A stretch of DNA of 64,000 nt. Source: Pseudomonas orientalis. GTDB lineage: Bacteria; Pseudomonadota; Gammaproteobacteria; Pseudomonadales; Pseudomonadaceae. Positions 10,334 to 21,599 of the stretch are shown piece after piece. Under the pieces are notes generated by a model that saw only the letters and a list, made by a program, of their open reading frames with translations, searched no databases and was not told where the DNA came from. Positions within the stretch are counted from its first letter, which is position 1. The number at the start of each line of letters is the position of its first letter. The stretch is taken from NCBI RefSeq assembly GCF_001439815.1, contig NZ_JYLM01000007.1, forward strand, positions 62,001 to 126,000, read 5' to 3'. Made by a program: the position numbers and the translations under genes.

Positions 10334-11143
10334 ATGAGTGCCGATAACGCCTACGCGGTCGAGCTGAAGGGCCTTTCCTTCAAGCGCGGTACGCGCAGCA
10401 TCTTCAATAACGTCGATATTCGCATTCCTCGCGGAAAAGTCACGGGCATCATGGGGCCTTCCGGTTGCGGCAAGACCACCTTGTTGCGCCTGATGGGCAT
10501 GCAATTGCGCCCCAGTGCCGGCGAAGTGTGGGTCAACGGCCAGAACCTGCCGACGCTGTCGCGCAGCGATCTGTTCGATGCGCGCAAGCACATGGGGGTT
10601 CTGTTCCAGAGCGGCGCGCTGTTTACCGACCTCGATGTATTCGAAAACGTAGCGTTCCCGCTGCGGGTGCACACGCAGCTGTCCGATGAAATGATTCGTG
10701 ACATTGTGCTGCTGAAACTGCAGGCCGTAGGGCTTCGCGGGGCCATCGACCTGATGCCTGACGAATTGTCCGGCGGCATGAAGCGCCGTGTGGCCCTGGC
10801 GCGAGCCATCGCACTGGACCCGCAGATCCTCATGTATGACGAGCCTTTCGTGGGCCAGGACCCGATCGCCATGGGCGTGCTGGTGCGCCTGATCCGCCTG
10901 CTCAACGACGCACTGGGCATCACCAGCATCGTGGTATCCCACGACCTGGCTGAAACCGCGAGCATCGCCGACTACCTCTATGTAGTGGGTGATGGCCAGG
11001 TGCTGGGGCAGGGGACGCCGGAAGAGCTGATGAACGCCGATAATCCGCGCATTCGCCAATTCATGACCGGCGATCCCGATGGCCCGGTGCCTTTTCACTT
11101 TCCGGCAGCGGACTACCGCGCAGATCTTCTGGGGAAGCGCTGA
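10334..11143 (+). CDS. mlaF: Phospholipid ABC transporter ATPase MlaF (Ttg2A)
   Basis: A 269-residue ATPase of the MlaFEDB complex that moves phospholipids between the inner membrane and periplasmic MlaC to keep outer-membrane asymmetry. Walker A is GPSGCGKTT (41-49), the signature LSGGMKRR and Walker B ILMYDEPFVGQDP. The long C-terminal extension after the H-loop (VVSHDL) is typical and contacts MlaB. In Pseudomonas the operon was named ttg2 for its effect on toluene tolerance. ATG overlaps the mlaE start by one base. Confidence 0.96.
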   Translation: MSADNAYAVELKGLSFKRGTRSIFNNVDIRIPRGKVTGIMGPSGCGKTTLLRLMGMQLRPSAGEVWVNGQNLPTLSRSDLFDARKHMGVLFQSGALFTDLDVFENVAFPLRVHTQLSDEMIRDIVLLKLQAVGLRGAIDLMPDELSGGMKRRVALARAIALDPQILMYDEPFVGQDPIAMGVLVRLIRLLNDALGITSIVVSHDLAETASIADYLYVVGDGQVLGQGTPEELMNADNPRIRQFMTGDPDGPVPFHFPAADYRADLLGKR

Positions 11144-11940
11144 TGCGCAAAACATCTATTATCGAGAAGGTTCGCCTTTTCGGTCGCTCGGGCATCGACA
11201 TTGTCGAAGTTCTCGGGCGTTCGACCATTTTCCTGTTCCACGCCTTGCTCGGCCGCGGCGGCATCGGCGGCGGTTTTGGCTTGCTGCTCAAGCAACTGCA
11301 TGCGGTCGGCGTGATGTCCCTGGTGATCATCGTGGTCTCCGGGGTGTTCATCGGCATGGTGCTGGCGCTGCAAGGCTTCAACATCCTGTCCAGCTACGGT
11401 TCCGAGCAGGCGGTAGGGCAGATGGTCGCCCTGACGCTGTTGCGTGAACTGGGGCCGGTGGTCACCGCCTTGTTGTTCGCCGGGCGTGCCGGTTCGGCGC
11501 TGACCGCCGAAATCGGCAACATGAAGTCCACTGAACAGCTGTCCAGCCTGGAAATGATCGGCGTGGACCCGCTCAAGTACATTGTTGCCCCGCGCCTGTG
11601 GGCCGGCTTCATCTCCCTGCCGCTGCTGGCGATGATCTTCAGCGTGGTCGGGATCTGGGGCGGTTCATGGGTGGCGGTGGACTGGTTGGGCGTCTATGAC
11701 GGTTCCTACTGGGCCAACATGCAAAACAGCGTGACCTTCACGGGCGACGTGCTCAACGGCATCATAAAGAGCATCGTCTTCGCCTTTGTAGTGACCTGGA
11801 TCGCCGTATTCCAAGGCTATGACTGTGAGCCCACTTCAGAAGGGATCAGTCGCGCCACCACCAAGACCGTTGTGTACGCCTCGCTGGCGGTACTGGGCCT
11901 TGACTTCATTTTGACCGCCTTGATGTTTGGAGATTTCTGA
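11143..11940 (+). CDS. mlaE: Phospholipid ABC transporter permease MlaE (Ttg2B)
   Basis: A 265-residue inner-membrane permease of the MlaE/YrbE family with about five to six membrane helices. Family segments visible are LVIIVVSGVFIGMVLALQG, LRELGPVVTALLFAGRAGSALTAEIG and the C-terminal IAVFQGYDCEPTSEGI. It forms the membrane core of MlaFEDB. Starts and stops overlap neighbours by one base on both sides (TGATG junctions). Confidence 0.95.
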   Translation: MRKTSIIEKVRLFGRSGIDIVEVLGRSTIFLFHALLGRGGIGGGFGLLLKQLHAVGVMSLVIIVVSGVFIGMVLALQGFNILSSYGSEQAVGQMVALTLLRELGPVVTALLFAGRAGSALTAEIGNMKSTEQLSSLEMIGVDPLKYIVAPRLWAGFISLPLLAMIFSVVGIWGGSWVAVDWLGVYDGSYWANMQNSVTFTGDVLNGIIKSIVFAFVVTWIAVFQGYDCEPTSEGISRATTKTVVYASLAVLGLDFILTALMFGDF

Positions 11941-12407
11941 TGCAAAACCGCACTGTGGAGATCGGTGTCGGCCTTTTCTTGCTGGCTGGCATCCTGGCTT
12001 TACTGTTGCTGGCCCTGCGGGTCAGTGGCCTGTCGGCCAGCCCCACCGCCGACACTTATAAACTTTATGCGTACTTCGACAATATCGCCGGTTTGACGGT
12101 CAGAGCTAAAGTGACCATGGCTGGCGTAACCGTCGGCAAGGTCACGGCAATCGATCTGGATCGCGACAGCTTCACCGGGCGAGTGACGATGCAACTGGAC
12201 AAGAAGGTGGATAATCTGCCGACTGACTCCACGGCATCTATCCTCACTGCGGGTCTGCTGGGCGAGAAGTACATCGGTCTCAGCGTTGGCGGGGAAACAG
12301 CCCTGCTCAAGGATGGTTCGACAATCCACGACACACAGTCGTCGTTGGTACTTGAAGACTTGATCGGTAAATTCCTGCTCAACACGGTCAATAAAGACGC
12401 CAAATGA
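11940..12407 (+). CDS. mlaD: MCE-domain lipid carrier subunit MlaD (Ttg2C)
   Basis: A 155-residue inner-membrane-anchored protein. One transmembrane helix (about residues 8-28) precedes one MCE domain (about 38-118; YFDNIAGLTVRAKVTMAGVTVGKV). MlaD hexamers form a ring with a hydrophobic pore that passes phospholipids between MlaE and MlaC. It ends at 12407 and overlaps or sits 11 bases before mlaC depending on the mlaC start. Confidence 0.95.
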   Translation: MQNRTVEIGVGLFLLAGILALLLLALRVSGLSASPTADTYKLYAYFDNIAGLTVRAKVTMAGVTVGKVTAIDLDRDSFTGRVTMQLDKKVDNLPTDSTASILTAGLLGEKYIGLSVGGETALLKDGSTIHDTQSSLVLEDLIGKFLLNTVNKDAK

Positions 12408-12418
12408 GGAATCTGTTC

Positions 12419-13066
12419 ATGATCTCTACCTTGCGACGCGGCCTTCTGGTGCTGCTTGCAGCGCTGCCGTTGATGGCCAACGCAGCCGGTTCCGCCCACG
12501 AACTGGTGCAGGACACGACCAACAAAATGCTGGCCGATCTGTCGGCCAACAAGGAAAAGTACAAACAGGACCCGAGCCAGTTCTACAACGCGCTCAACAG
12601 CATTGTCGGTCCGGTGGTGGATGCCGAAGGCATTTCCCGCAGCATCATGACCGTCAAGTATTCGCGCAAGGCCACGCCTGCGCAGATGCAGCGCTTCCAG
12701 GAAAACTTCAAGCGTGGCCTGTTCCAGTTCTACGGCAACGCCTTGCTTGAATACAACAACCAGGGCATTACCGTGGCTCCGGCCGGTGATGAGTCGGGCG
12801 ATCGCACCAGCGTCAACATGAGCGTCAAGGGCAACAATGGCGCTGTGTACCCTGTGCAGTACACGCTGGAGAAGGTCAACGGCGAGTGGAAACTGCGCAA
12901 TGTGATCATCAACGGTATCAATATCGGCAAGCTGTTCCGCGACCAGTTCGCCGACGCGATGCAGCGCAATGGTAACAACCTGGACAAGACCATTGACGGC
13001 TGGGCCGGTGAAGTGGCCAAGGCCAAGGAAGAAACCGATAAAGCCGCCGAGAAGCCAGCACAATGA
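12419..13066 (+). CDS. mlaC: Periplasmic phospholipid-binding protein MlaC (Ttg2D)
   Basis: A 215-residue protein with a Sec signal peptide (cleavage near LMANA-A, about residue 22), then the MlaC/Ttg2D domain. It carries phospholipid between the outer-membrane MlaA complex and MlaFEDB. I prefer ATG 12419 because GAGGA at 12406-12410 gives an eight-base spacing; the ATG at 12404, which overlaps the mlaD stop, is in frame but has no good ribosome-binding site. The stop overlaps the mlaB ATG. Confidence 0.92.
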   Translation: MISTLRRGLLVLLAALPLMANAAGSAHELVQDTTNKMLADLSANKEKYKQDPSQFYNALNSIVGPVVDAEGISRSIMTVKYSRKATPAQMQRFQENFKRGLFQFYGNALLEYNNQGITVAPAGDESGDRTSVNMSVKGNNGAVYPVQYTLEKVNGEWKLRNVIINGINIGKLFRDQFADAMQRNGNNLDKTIDGWAGEVAKAKEETDKAAEKPAQ

Positions 13067-13368
13067 CCGAGTCGGCTGTTCGTATCGGCGGCGCCGGCGA
13101 GTTGTTGCTCAGCGGTGTGCTGGATTACCGTACCGGGCCTGACCTGCGCAAGCAGGGCCAGGCACTGATCAAGGCCAGCAGCGCGCCTGCGCTGGTGGTT
13201 GACTGCTCGGCGGTGACCAAGTCCAGCAGTGTCGGGCTGTCGTTGCTGCTGTGCTTCATGCGCGATGCGCAAGCGGCAAAAAAGCCTCTCAGTATCCGTG
13301 CGTTGCCTGAAGACATGCGTGAGATTGCCGAGGTTTCCGGCTTGACCGAACTGTTGGCACACCCTTAA
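13063..13368 (+). CDS. mlaB: STAS-domain protein MlaB
   Basis: A 101-residue single STAS-domain protein. The conserved loop with the phosphorylatable-type Ser/Thr is VVDCSAVTKSSSVGLSLLL. MlaB binds MlaF in the cytoplasm and is needed for ATPase activity of MlaFEDB. ATG overlaps the mlaC stop (ATGA) and the operon appears to end here at a GC-rich hairpin. Confidence 0.92.
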   Translation: MTESAVRIGGAGELLLSGVLDYRTGPDLRKQGQALIKASSAPALVVDCSAVTKSSSVGLSLLLCFMRDAQAAKKPLSIRALPEDMREIAEVSGLTELLAHP

Positions 13369-13383
13369 TACACATTTATCACG

Positions 13384-13437
13384 AAAGCCCCCCGTCAGAG
13401 TCCTGCTATGCGGGGTTCGCAGGCGCGGGGCTTTTTT
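13384..13437 (+). terminator. Terminator after mlaB
   Basis: Outer stem AAAGCCCC (13384-13391) pairs with GGGGCTTT (13427-13434), with inner pairs such as CCTGC/GCAGG, and is followed by a T-run. This fits a rho-independent terminator of the mla operon before ibaG. Confidence 0.7.
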
Positions 13438-13483
13438 GTATGATGTGCGACCCGTGCGCACTGGGCGCCGATAGAGGTTGAGC

Positions 13484-15012
<1,529 letters not shown>

Positions 15013-15025
15013 AGCCTGCTGCCCT

Positions 15026-15123
15026 GTAGGAGCGAGCTTGCTCGCGAAAAACTCATGTACACCGCGTTGACTCTGAGTGAACGCGTTATCGTTGACGTTC
15101 TTCGCGAGCAAGCTCGCTCCTAC
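15026..15123. repeat. REPIN, GAGCGAG family, between murA and hisG
   Basis: Two perfectly inverted 23-base arms (15026-15048 and 15101-15123; core GTAGGAGCGAGCTTGCTCGC) surround a 52-base spacer. Each arm is itself palindromic. This is the doublet form (REPIN) of a Pseudomonas REP family that is moved by RAYT-type REP transposases; no RAYT gene is in the window. Confidence 0.93.
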
Positions 15124-15223
15124 ACACACTGTTTGTTTCAATCGAGGCTGTAAGGGCCTCGATCTGTGTCTGGCGCCATTTGTGACCAGTCAGCAATAGC
15201 CTGATGAAGGACTGACATTTCCC

Positions 15224-15859
15224 ATGTTGACCATCGCACTGTCCAAGGGCCGCATCCTTGACGACACGCTGCCGCTTCTGGCTGAAGCGGGCATCGTGCC
15301 GACCGAGAATCCGGACAAGAGCCGCAAGCTGATCATCCCCACGACCCAGGACGACGTGCGCCTGCTGATCGTGCGGGCTACCGACGTGCCGACCTATGTT
15401 GAACATGGTGCCGCCGACCTGGGTGTCGCCGGCAAGGACGTGCTGATGGAATACGGTGGTCAAGGTCTCTACGAGCCACTGGACCTGCGTATCGCGCTGT
15501 GCAAGCTGATGACCGCCGGCCGTGTCGGCGATGTTGAGCCCAAGGGCCGCCTGCGGGTGGCGACCAAGTTCGTTAACGTCGCCAAACGCTACTACGCTGA
15601 ACAAGGCCGTCAGGTCGATATCATCAAGCTCTACGGTTCGATGGAACTGGCGCCGCTGATCGGCCTGGCCGACAAGATCATCGACGTGGTCGACACCGGC
15701 AACACCCTGCGTGCCAACGGTCTCGAGCCTCAGGATTTCATTGCCGACATCAGCTCGCGCCTGATCGTCAACAAAGCATCGATGAAGATGCAGCACGCCC
15801 GTATCCAGGCGTTGATCGACACCCTGCGCCAGGCAGTGGAGTCTCGACACCGCGGTTGA
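15224..15859 (+). CDS. hisG: ATP phosphoribosyltransferase, short form
   Basis: A 211-residue HisG-S catalytic subunit (ATP + PRPP to phosphoribosyl-ATP; first step of histidine synthesis). The start [11 protein letters not shown] and the PRPP-binding [13 protein letters not shown] are typical. It lacks the C-terminal regulatory domain of long HisG, so it should need a HisZ partner encoded elsewhere. It begins 100 bases after a REPIN and is followed by a terminator-like hairpin before hisD. Confidence 0.96.
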   Translation: MLTIALSKGRILDDTLPLLAEAGIVPTENPDKSRKLIIPTTQDDVRLLIVRATDVPTYVEHGAADLGVAGKDVLMEYGGQGLYEPLDLRIALCKLMTAGRVGDVEPKGRLRVATKFVNVAKRYYAEQGRQVDIIKLYGSMELAPLIGLADKIIDVVDTGNTLRANGLEPQDFIADISSRLIVNKASMKMQHARIQALIDTLRQAVESRHRG

Positions 15860-15913
15860 CTCACCCGCGTAGCCCAAAAGCTGCGCCCGTCTATCCGCCT
15901 CATAGCCAGAATT

Positions 15914-15963
15914 CTCAGGTGCCCAAGCGGAAACGACTGCTAGTTTAGGGCGCCTGAGTTTTT
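15914..15963 (+). terminator. Terminator-like hairpin between hisG and hisD
   Basis: CTCAGGTGCCC (15914-15924) pairs with GGGCGCCTGAG (15948-15958), allowing one G-U pair, and is followed by five T residues. It ends 23 bases before the hisD ATG. It could be partial termination or attenuation within the his genes, or mark a separate hisD promoter downstream. Confidence 0.65.
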
Positions 15964-15986
15964 GCCAATCTATTGAGGCCCTCGCT

Positions 15987-17306
15987 ATGACCACGTCCAC
16001 TGCAATTGCCCGACTCAACGCTGCCGACCCGGATTTCGCCCGCCATCTGGATCATCTGCTGAGCTGGGAAAGCGTGTCCGACGACTCGGTCAACCAGCGG
16101 GTGCTCGACATCATCAAAGCCGTGCGCGAGCGCGGCGATGCGGCACTGGTGGATTTCACCCGTCAGTTCGACGGCCTGGACGTCAAGTCCATGGCTGATT
16201 TGATTCTGCCCCGCGAACGCCTGGAACTGGCCCTGACGCGTATCACCGCGCCCCAGCGTGAAGCGCTGGAAGTGGCGGCGGCGCGGGTGCGCAGCTATCA
16301 CGAAAAACAGAAACAGGATTCCTGGAGCTACACCGAGGCCGACGGCACCGTGCTGGGCCAGAAGGTCACGCCGCTGGACCGCGCCGGCCTGTATGTGCCG
16401 GGCGGCAAAGCCTCGTACCCATCGTCGGTGTTGATGAACGCGATCCCGGCCAAAGTGGCGGGCGTGACCGAGGTGGTCATGGTGGTGCCGACCCCCCGTG
16501 GCGAACTCAACGAGCTGGTATTGGCCGCCGCCTGCATCGCCGGCGTCGACCGCGTGTTCACCATCGGCGGCGCCCAGGCAGTGGCCGCCCTGGCCTATGG
16601 CACTGAAAGCGTGCCGAAGGTCGACAAAGTGGTGGGGCCGGGCAATATCTACGTCGCCACCGCCAAGCGCCATGTGTTCGGCCAGGTCGGTATCGACATG
16701 ATCGCCGGGCCTTCGGAAATTCTCGTGGTGTGTGACGGCCAGACCGACCCGGACTGGATCGCCATGGACCTGTTCTCCCAGGCCGAGCACGACGAAGACG
16801 CCCAGGCGATCCTGGTCAGCCCCGACGCTGACTTCCTCGACCAGGTTGCCGCCAGCATCGAAAAGCTGCTGCCCACCATGGAACGCGCCGAAATCATCGA
16901 AAAATCGATCAATGGTCGCGGCGCACTGATTCTGGTGAGCGACATGGAGCAAGCCATCGAAGTGGCCAACCGTATTGCGCCGGAGCACCTTGAGCTGTCC
17001 GTGGCGGACCCACAAGCCTGGCTGCCGTCGATTCGTCACGCCGGAGCGATCTTCATGGGGCGTCACACCAGTGAAGCCCTGGGCGACTACTGCGCAGGCC
17101 CGAACCATGTGCTGCCGACCTCCGGCACCGCACGTTTTTCCTCGCCGCTGGGGGTGTATGACTTCCAGAAGCGCTCGTCGATCATCTTCTGTTCTCCCCA
17201 GGGCGCGTCCGAATTGGGCAAGACCGCTTCGGTGCTGGCCCGTGGCGAGTCGCTGAGCGCCCACGCGCGCAGTGCTGAATACCGCATTCTTGAAGAGGGG
17301 AAATGA
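15987..17306 (+). CDS. hisD: Histidinol dehydrogenase
   Basis: A 439-residue zinc enzyme performing the last two steps of histidine synthesis (histidinol to histidine with 2 NAD+). Visible family segments are [21 protein letters not shown], the signature [12 protein letters not shown]...[12 protein letters not shown], and the Zn/catalytic region [12 protein letters not shown] and PEHLEL. The stop is three bases before the hisC ATG. Confidence 0.97.
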   Translation: MTTSTAIARLNAADPDFARHLDHLLSWESVSDDSVNQRVLDIIKAVRERGDAALVDFTRQFDGLDVKSMADLILPRERLELALTRITAPQREALEVAAARVRSYHEKQKQDSWSYTEADGTVLGQKVTPLDRAGLYVPGGKASYPSSVLMNAIPAKVAGVTEVVMVVPTPRGELNELVLAAACIAGVDRVFTIGGAQAVAALAYGTESVPKVDKVVGPGNIYVATAKRHVFGQVGIDMIAGPSEILVVCDGQTDPDWIAMDLFSQAEHDEDAQAILVSPDADFLDQVAASIEKLLPTMERAEIIEKSINGRGALILVSDMEQAIEVANRIAPEHLELSVADPQAWLPSIRHAGAIFMGRHTSEALGDYCAGPNHVLPTSGTARFSSPLGVYDFQKRSSIIFCSPQGASELGKTASVLARGESLSAHARSAEYRILEEGK

Positions 17307-17309
17307 GGC

Positions 17310-18362
17310 ATGAGTAAATTCTGGAGCCCTTTCGTCAAGGATCTCGTGCCTTACGTGCCCGGCGAACAGCCGAAGCTGACCAAACTGGTCAAGCTCAACA
17401 CCAACGAAAACCCCTACGGGCCATCGCCCAAGGCGCTGGCGGCGATGCAGGCCGAGTTGAACGACAACTTGCGTCTGTACCCGGACCCTAACAGCGATCT
17501 GCTCAAGCAGGCCGTTGCCGGCTATTACGCGATTGATGCGAGCAAAATATTCCTTGGCAACGGTTCCGACGAAGTCCTGGCGCACATCTTTCACGGCCTG
17601 TTCCAGCACGATCTGCCGCTGCTGTTCCCGGATATCAGCTACAGCTTCTATCCGGTGTATTGCGGCCTCTATGGCATCAGGTTCGACGCGGTGCCATTGG
17701 ACGAGCAATTCCAGATTCGCGCGGCCGACTATGTACGGCCCAACGGCGGGATCATTTTCCCCAACCCGAACGCGCCGACCGGCTGCGTGCTGGCGCTGGA
17801 CGCCGTGGAGCAGATCCTCAAGGCCAGCCCGGACTCGGTGGTGGTGGTCGACGAAGCCTATATCGACTTCGGCGGCGAGACGGCCATCAGCCTGGTGGAC
17901 CGCTATCCCAACCTGCTGGTGACCCAGACCCTGTCCAAATCGCGCTCACTGGCCGGTTTGCGGGTGGGCCTCGCCGTGGGCCATCCGGACCTGATCGAGG
18001 CGCTGGAGCGGGTCAAGAACAGCTTCAACTCCTATCCCTTGGATCGGCTGGCAGTCGCTGGCGCAGCCGCCGCTTTCGATGACCGTGAATACTTTGAGAA
18101 GACGTGCCGGTGGGTGATCGACAGCCGCGAGAAGCTGGTTGCGCAGCTGCAGGCCAAGGGCTTTGAAGTGCTGCCGTCAGCCGCCAACTTCATCTTCGCC
18201 CGCCACCCGCAACATGACGCCGCCGGCCTGGCAGCCAGGTTGCGTGAACAAGGCGTGATTGTTCGGCACTTCAAGCAGGCGCGGATTGCCCAGTTCCTGC
18301 GGATCAGCATCGGCACACCGGAGCAGAACCAGGCGCTGATCGATGGCCTGGGCGAGCTCTAA
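17310..18362 (+). CDS. hisC: Histidinol-phosphate aminotransferase
   Basis: A 350-residue fold-type I PLP enzyme (imidazole acetol-phosphate + Glu to histidinol-phosphate). The N-terminal [12 protein letters not shown], the DEAYIDF motif (181-187) and the PLP lysine Lys210 in [14 protein letters not shown] are visible. Pseudomonads have more than one hisC-like gene; position in murA-hisG-hisD-hisC supports this as the biosynthetic one. Confidence 0.95.
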   Translation: MSKFWSPFVKDLVPYVPGEQPKLTKLVKLNTNENPYGPSPKALAAMQAELNDNLRLYPDPNSDLLKQAVAGYYAIDASKIFLGNGSDEVLAHIFHGLFQHDLPLLFPDISYSFYPVYCGLYGIRFDAVPLDEQFQIRAADYVRPNGGIIFPNPNAPTGCVLALDAVEQILKASPDSVVVVDEAYIDFGGETAISLVDRYPNLLVTQTLSKSRSLAGLRVGLAVGHPDLIEALERVKNSFNSYPLDRLAVAGAAAAFDDREYFEKTCRWVIDSREKLVAQLQAKGFEVLPSAANFIFARHPQHDAAGLAARLREQGVIVRHFKQARIAQFLRISIGTPEQNQALIDGLGEL

Positions 18363-18379
18363 GCCACACTGGAGATAAA

Positions 18380-18473
18380 AATGTGGGAGGGGGCTTGCCC
18401 CCGATAGCGGAGTGTCAGTCAACAGATGTAATGACTGACACACTGCCATCGGGGGCAAGCCCCCTCCCACATT
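18380..18473. repeat. REPIN, GGGAGGGGGC family, between hisC and uraA
   Basis: Perfect 26-base inverted arms (18380-18405 and 18448-18473; core GTGGGAGGGGGCTTGCC) with an inner inverted repeat in the spacer (GTGTCAGTCA with TGACTGACAC). It fills the whole gap between convergent hisC and uraA and ends three bases from the uraA stop codon, so it may serve as a bidirectional transcript end. Confidence 0.93.
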
Positions 18474-18476
18474 TAG

Positions 18477-19751
18477 TTAGATCAGCGGTTCGTCAGGCTT
18501 CTTGTTCTTCCAGCCATCGTTACCCGGCAGCAGCAGGTTCAAACCAATCGCCACCACCGCACACAGGGCGATGCCCTTGAGGCCGAAGTCATCCGGGCCG
18601 GTGCCGGTTCCTACCAGTACACCACCAATCCCGAACACCAGGGTCACCGACACAATCACCAGATTGCGCGCTTCACCCAGGTCGATCCTGTGGCGAATCA
18701 GCGTATTCATCCCCACCGCCGCAATCGAGCCGAACAGCAGGCACAGAATCCCGCCCATCACCGGCACCGGAATGCTCTGCAGCAGCGCGCCGAACTTGCC
18801 GATGAACGCCAGGCTGATCGCGAACACCGCGGCCCAGGTCATGATTTTCGGGTTGTAGTTCTTGGTCAGCATCACCGCGCCCGTCACTTCGGCGTAGGTG
18901 GTATTGGGCGGGCCGCCAAACAGGCCGGCGGCCGTCGTGGCAATCCCGTCACCCAGCAAGGTGCGGTGCAGGCCAGGCTTCTTCAGGTAGTCGCGACCGG
19001 TCACGCTGCCTACCGCAATCACGCCACCGATATGTTCGATCGCAGGGGCCAGGGCCACCGGCACGATAAACAGGATCGCCTGCCAGTTGAACTCCGGCGC
19101 AGTGAAGTGGGGCAGGGCGAACCACGGCGCAGCCGCGATCTTTGCCGTGTCGACCACGCCGAAGTAGAACGCCATGGCAAAACCCACCAGCACGCCGGAA
19201 ATGATCGGCACCAGGCGGAAAATGCCCTTGCCGAACACCGCCACGATCAAGGTGGTCAGCAGTGCCGGCATCGAGATCAGCATGGCCGTCTGGTAGTGGA
19301 TCAGCTCGGCGCCGTCGCCGGACTTGCCCATGGCCATGTTGGCGGCAATCGGCGCCATGGCCAGGCCGATGGAAATGATCACCGGGCCGATCACGACCGG
19401 CGGCAGCAGTCGGTCGATAAAACCGGTGCCTTTGACCTTCACGGCCAGGCCCAGGAAGGTATAGACGAAACCCGCCGCCATCACCCCGCCCATGGTCGCC
19501 GCGAGGCCGAATTGGCCCTTGGCGAGAATGATCGGGGTGATGAACGCAAAGCTCGATGCCAGGAACACCGGCACCTGCCGCCCCGTCACCACCTGGAACA
19601 GCAGCGTGCCCAGGCCTGCGGTGAACAGTGCGACGTTTGGATCAAGACCTGTGATCAGCGGCATCAACACCAGCGCGCCAAATGCTACGAAGAGCATTTG
19701 TGCGCCAGACAGGATCTGGCGCCAAAGCGGGTCGTTGAATTCATCCTGCAT
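18477..19751 (-). CDS. uraA: Uracil:H+ symporter
   Basis: A 424-residue nucleobase:cation symporter-2 (NAT) protein with about 14 membrane segments. Family features include FLASSFAFITPI near the first discontinuous helix and the GIxxLxxDG-like region; AIEHIGGVIAVGSVTGRDYL and FGGPPNTTYAEVTGAV are the substrate-site helices. I chose ATG 19749-19751, nine bases after an AAGGA; an upstream in-frame GTG overlaps the upp stop. It is two bases after upp, forming an upp-uraA salvage operon. Confidence 0.94.
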   Translation of the reverse strand: MQDEFNDPLWRQILSGAQMLFVAFGALVLMPLITGLDPNVALFTAGLGTLLFQVVTGRQVPVFLASSFAFITPIILAKGQFGLAATMGGVMAAGFVYTFLGLAVKVKGTGFIDRLLPPVVIGPVIISIGLAMAPIAANMAMGKSGDGAELIHYQTAMLISMPALLTTLIVAVFGKGIFRLVPIISGVLVGFAMAFYFGVVDTAKIAAAPWFALPHFTAPEFNWQAILFIVPVALAPAIEHIGGVIAVGSVTGRDYLKKPGLHRTLLGDGIATTAAGLFGGPPNTTYAEVTGAVMLTKNYNPKIMTWAAVFAISLAFIGKFGALLQSIPVPVMGGILCLLFGSIAAVGMNTLIRHRIDLGEARNLVIVSVTLVFGIGGVLVGTGTGPDDFGLKGIALCAVVAIGLNLLLPGNDGWKNKKPDEPLI

Positions 19752-19753
19752 GG

Positions 19754-20392
19754 TCACGCGTCCTTCTGCTTGGTGCCGAAGATTTTGTCACCGGCATCGC
19801 CCAGGCCTGGGATGATGTAGCCGTGTTCATTCAGGCGCTCGTCGATGGAGGCGGTGTAGATCTGTACGTCAGGGTGCGCTTTCTCGACGGCGGCGATGCC
19901 TTCGGGGGCCGCAACCAGCACCATGGCGCGAATGTCGCGGCAGCCGGCTTTTTTCAGCAGGTCGATGGTGGCGACCATGGAGCTGCCGGTGGCGAGCATC
20001 GGGTCGATGATCATGGCCAGGCGTTCGTTGATTTCCGGGACGAGTTTTTCCAGGTAAGTATGGGCCTGCAAGGTTTCTTCATTGCGGGCCACGCCCACGG
20101 CGCTCACCTTGGCGCCCGGGATCAGGCTGAGCACACCTTCGAGCATGCCGATACCGGCGCGCAGGATCGGGACTACGGTAATTTTCTTACCGGCGATTTT
20201 CTCGACTTGCACGGGACCGGCCCAACCGGAGATCTCGTAAGTCTCCAGGGGTAAATCCTTGGTGGCTTCGTAAGTGAGCAGCGCTCCAACTTCCTGAGCA
20301 AGCTCACGGAAATTCTTCGTGCTGATGTCGGCACGGCGCATAAGGCCGAGTTTGTGTCGGATCAGCGGGTGGCGGATCTCGCGAGTGGGCAT
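19754..20392 (-). CDS. upp: Uracil phosphoribosyltransferase
   Basis: A 212-residue type I PRTase (uracil + PRPP to UMP). The PRPP loop is [20 protein letters not shown] and the uracil-binding C-terminus is [17 protein letters not shown]. The ATG at 20390-20392 gives the usual length. It is divergent from hpt; the 163-base gap should hold both promoters. Confidence 0.96.
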   Translation of the reverse strand: MPTREIRHPLIRHKLGLMRRADISTKNFRELAQEVGALLTYEATKDLPLETYEISGWAGPVQVEKIAGKKITVVPILRAGIGMLEGVLSLIPGAKVSAVGVARNEETLQAHTYLEKLVPEINERLAMIIDPMLATGSSMVATIDLLKKAGCRDIRAMVLVAAPEGIAAVEKAHPDVQIYTASIDERLNEHGYIIPGLGDAGDKIFGTKQKDA

Positions 20393-20555
20393 GGGAAAGG
20401 CTCCGGCGGCGGGCAAAAAAACCGGCCTAGATTAATCTATCCGAGGGTGTTGTCCTATAGACATCACCTACGTTAGTCCATAAAGGCTTGATTGGAGCGC
20501 ACGAGAAGCGTACCTTCGCCCGCTTTTCTTGCCACAGCACCCCTTGGAGAGCGCC

Positions 20556-21113
20556 ATGTCCGCTGATCTCGAGCATATCCGTCAAATCATGCACGAGGCT
20601 GACTGCCTGTACACCGAAGCGCAAGTCGAAGCAGCGATCGCCAAGGTCGGCGCCCACATCACCCGCGAAATGGCCGACACCAACCCAGTAGTTTTCTGCG
20701 TGATGAACGGTGGCCTGATCTTCGCCGGCAAATTGCTCACCCATCTGCAATTTCCCCTGGAAGCGTCTTACCTGCACGCCACCCGCTATCGCAACGAAAC
20801 CAGTGGCGGCGATCTGTTCTGGAAGGCCAAGCCGGAAGTCTCGTTTATCGACCGTGACGTGCTGATCATCGATGACATCCTCGACGAAGGGCACACCCTG
20901 GGCGCGATCATCGATTTCTGCAAACATGCTGGCGCGCGTAAAGTGCACACCGCCGTGCTGATCGACAAAGACCACGACCGCAAGGCGCGCCCCGAGCTGA
21001 AAGCCGATTTCGTCGGGCTGCCGTGCGTCGACCGCTATATCTTCGGGTATGGCATGGACTACAAGGGCTACTGGCGTAACGCCAATGGCATCTACGCCGT
21101 TAAAGGAATGTAA
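20556..21113 (+). CDS. hpt: Hypoxanthine-guanine phosphoribosyltransferase
   Basis: A 185-residue type I PRTase for purine salvage. The PRPP-binding motif VLIIDDILDEGHTLGAI is at about residues 105-121, and the flexible-loop region lies at about 65-85. ATG 20556 has GGAGAG upstream; an in-frame ATG 27 bases earlier lacks one. The next gene starts three bases after the stop. Confidence 0.93.
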   Translation: MSADLEHIRQIMHEADCLYTEAQVEAAIAKVGAHITREMADTNPVVFCVMNGGLIFAGKLLTHLQFPLEASYLHATRYRNETSGGDLFWKAKPEVSFIDRDVLIIDDILDEGHTLGAIIDFCKHAGARKVHTAVLIDKDHDRKARPELKADFVGLPCVDRYIFGYGMDYKGYWRNANGIYAVKGM

Positions 21114-21116
21114 TCG

Positions 21117-21584
21117 ATGGCCCGTTTTCTTGATCAGACCTTATTTGCAGAGTTGGCCGAGAAAGCGGGCGACAGCCCCCGTGGCCGGCACCATCACAAT
21201 TTCCACCAGATGCAAGAGCCGTGTCATCGCCTCGCCGTGGCCCTGCAGCCGAGTACCTATGTGCCCCCTCATCGGCACCTGAGCGCGGACAAGGCGGAAA
21301 CCTTGCTGGTGCTCAAGGGCCGGTTGGGGTTGCTGATATTCAGCGAAACCGGCGAAGTCATCGCCAAGCGCGTCATGCAGGCCGGGGGCGAGTGCGCCGG
21401 CGTCGACCTGCCGCCGGGAGTGTTCCATGGCCTGGTGGTACTGGAACCCGATACGGTGATGTTCGAATGCAAGGCCGGGCCTTATCGGCCGGTGGGCGAG
21501 GGTGAGCAGGCTGCCTGGGCGCCGCGCGAAGGCGATGCCGGTGTGGCTGACTACCAACGCTGGATGCTCGCCCAGTTCGATTGA
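21117..21584 (+). CDS. WbuC-family cupin metalloprotein
   Basis: A 155-residue protein with a cupin barrel. Likely metal ligands are in PPHRHLSADKAETLLVLKGRLG (His, His, Glu) and the later GVFHGLVVL (His). WbuC-like cupins are found near sugar-polymer genes but their reaction is unknown. It starts three bases after hpt, so it is cotranscribed with it, without an obvious functional link. Confidence 0.8.
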   Translation: MARFLDQTLFAELAEKAGDSPRGRHHHNFHQMQEPCHRLAVALQPSTYVPPHRHLSADKAETLLVLKGRLGLLIFSETGEVIAKRVMQAGGECAGVDLPPGVFHGLVVLEPDTVMFECKAGPYRPVGEGEQAAWAPREGDAGVADYQRWMLAQFD

Positions 21585-21599
21585 GCTGACCAAAATCCA

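Noticed and set aside
15945-17708. Long minus-strand open frame opposite hisD and hisC
   Set aside because: It is a shadow of high-GC plus-strand genes with clear HisD and HisC motifs; the antisense translation has no recognisable domain.
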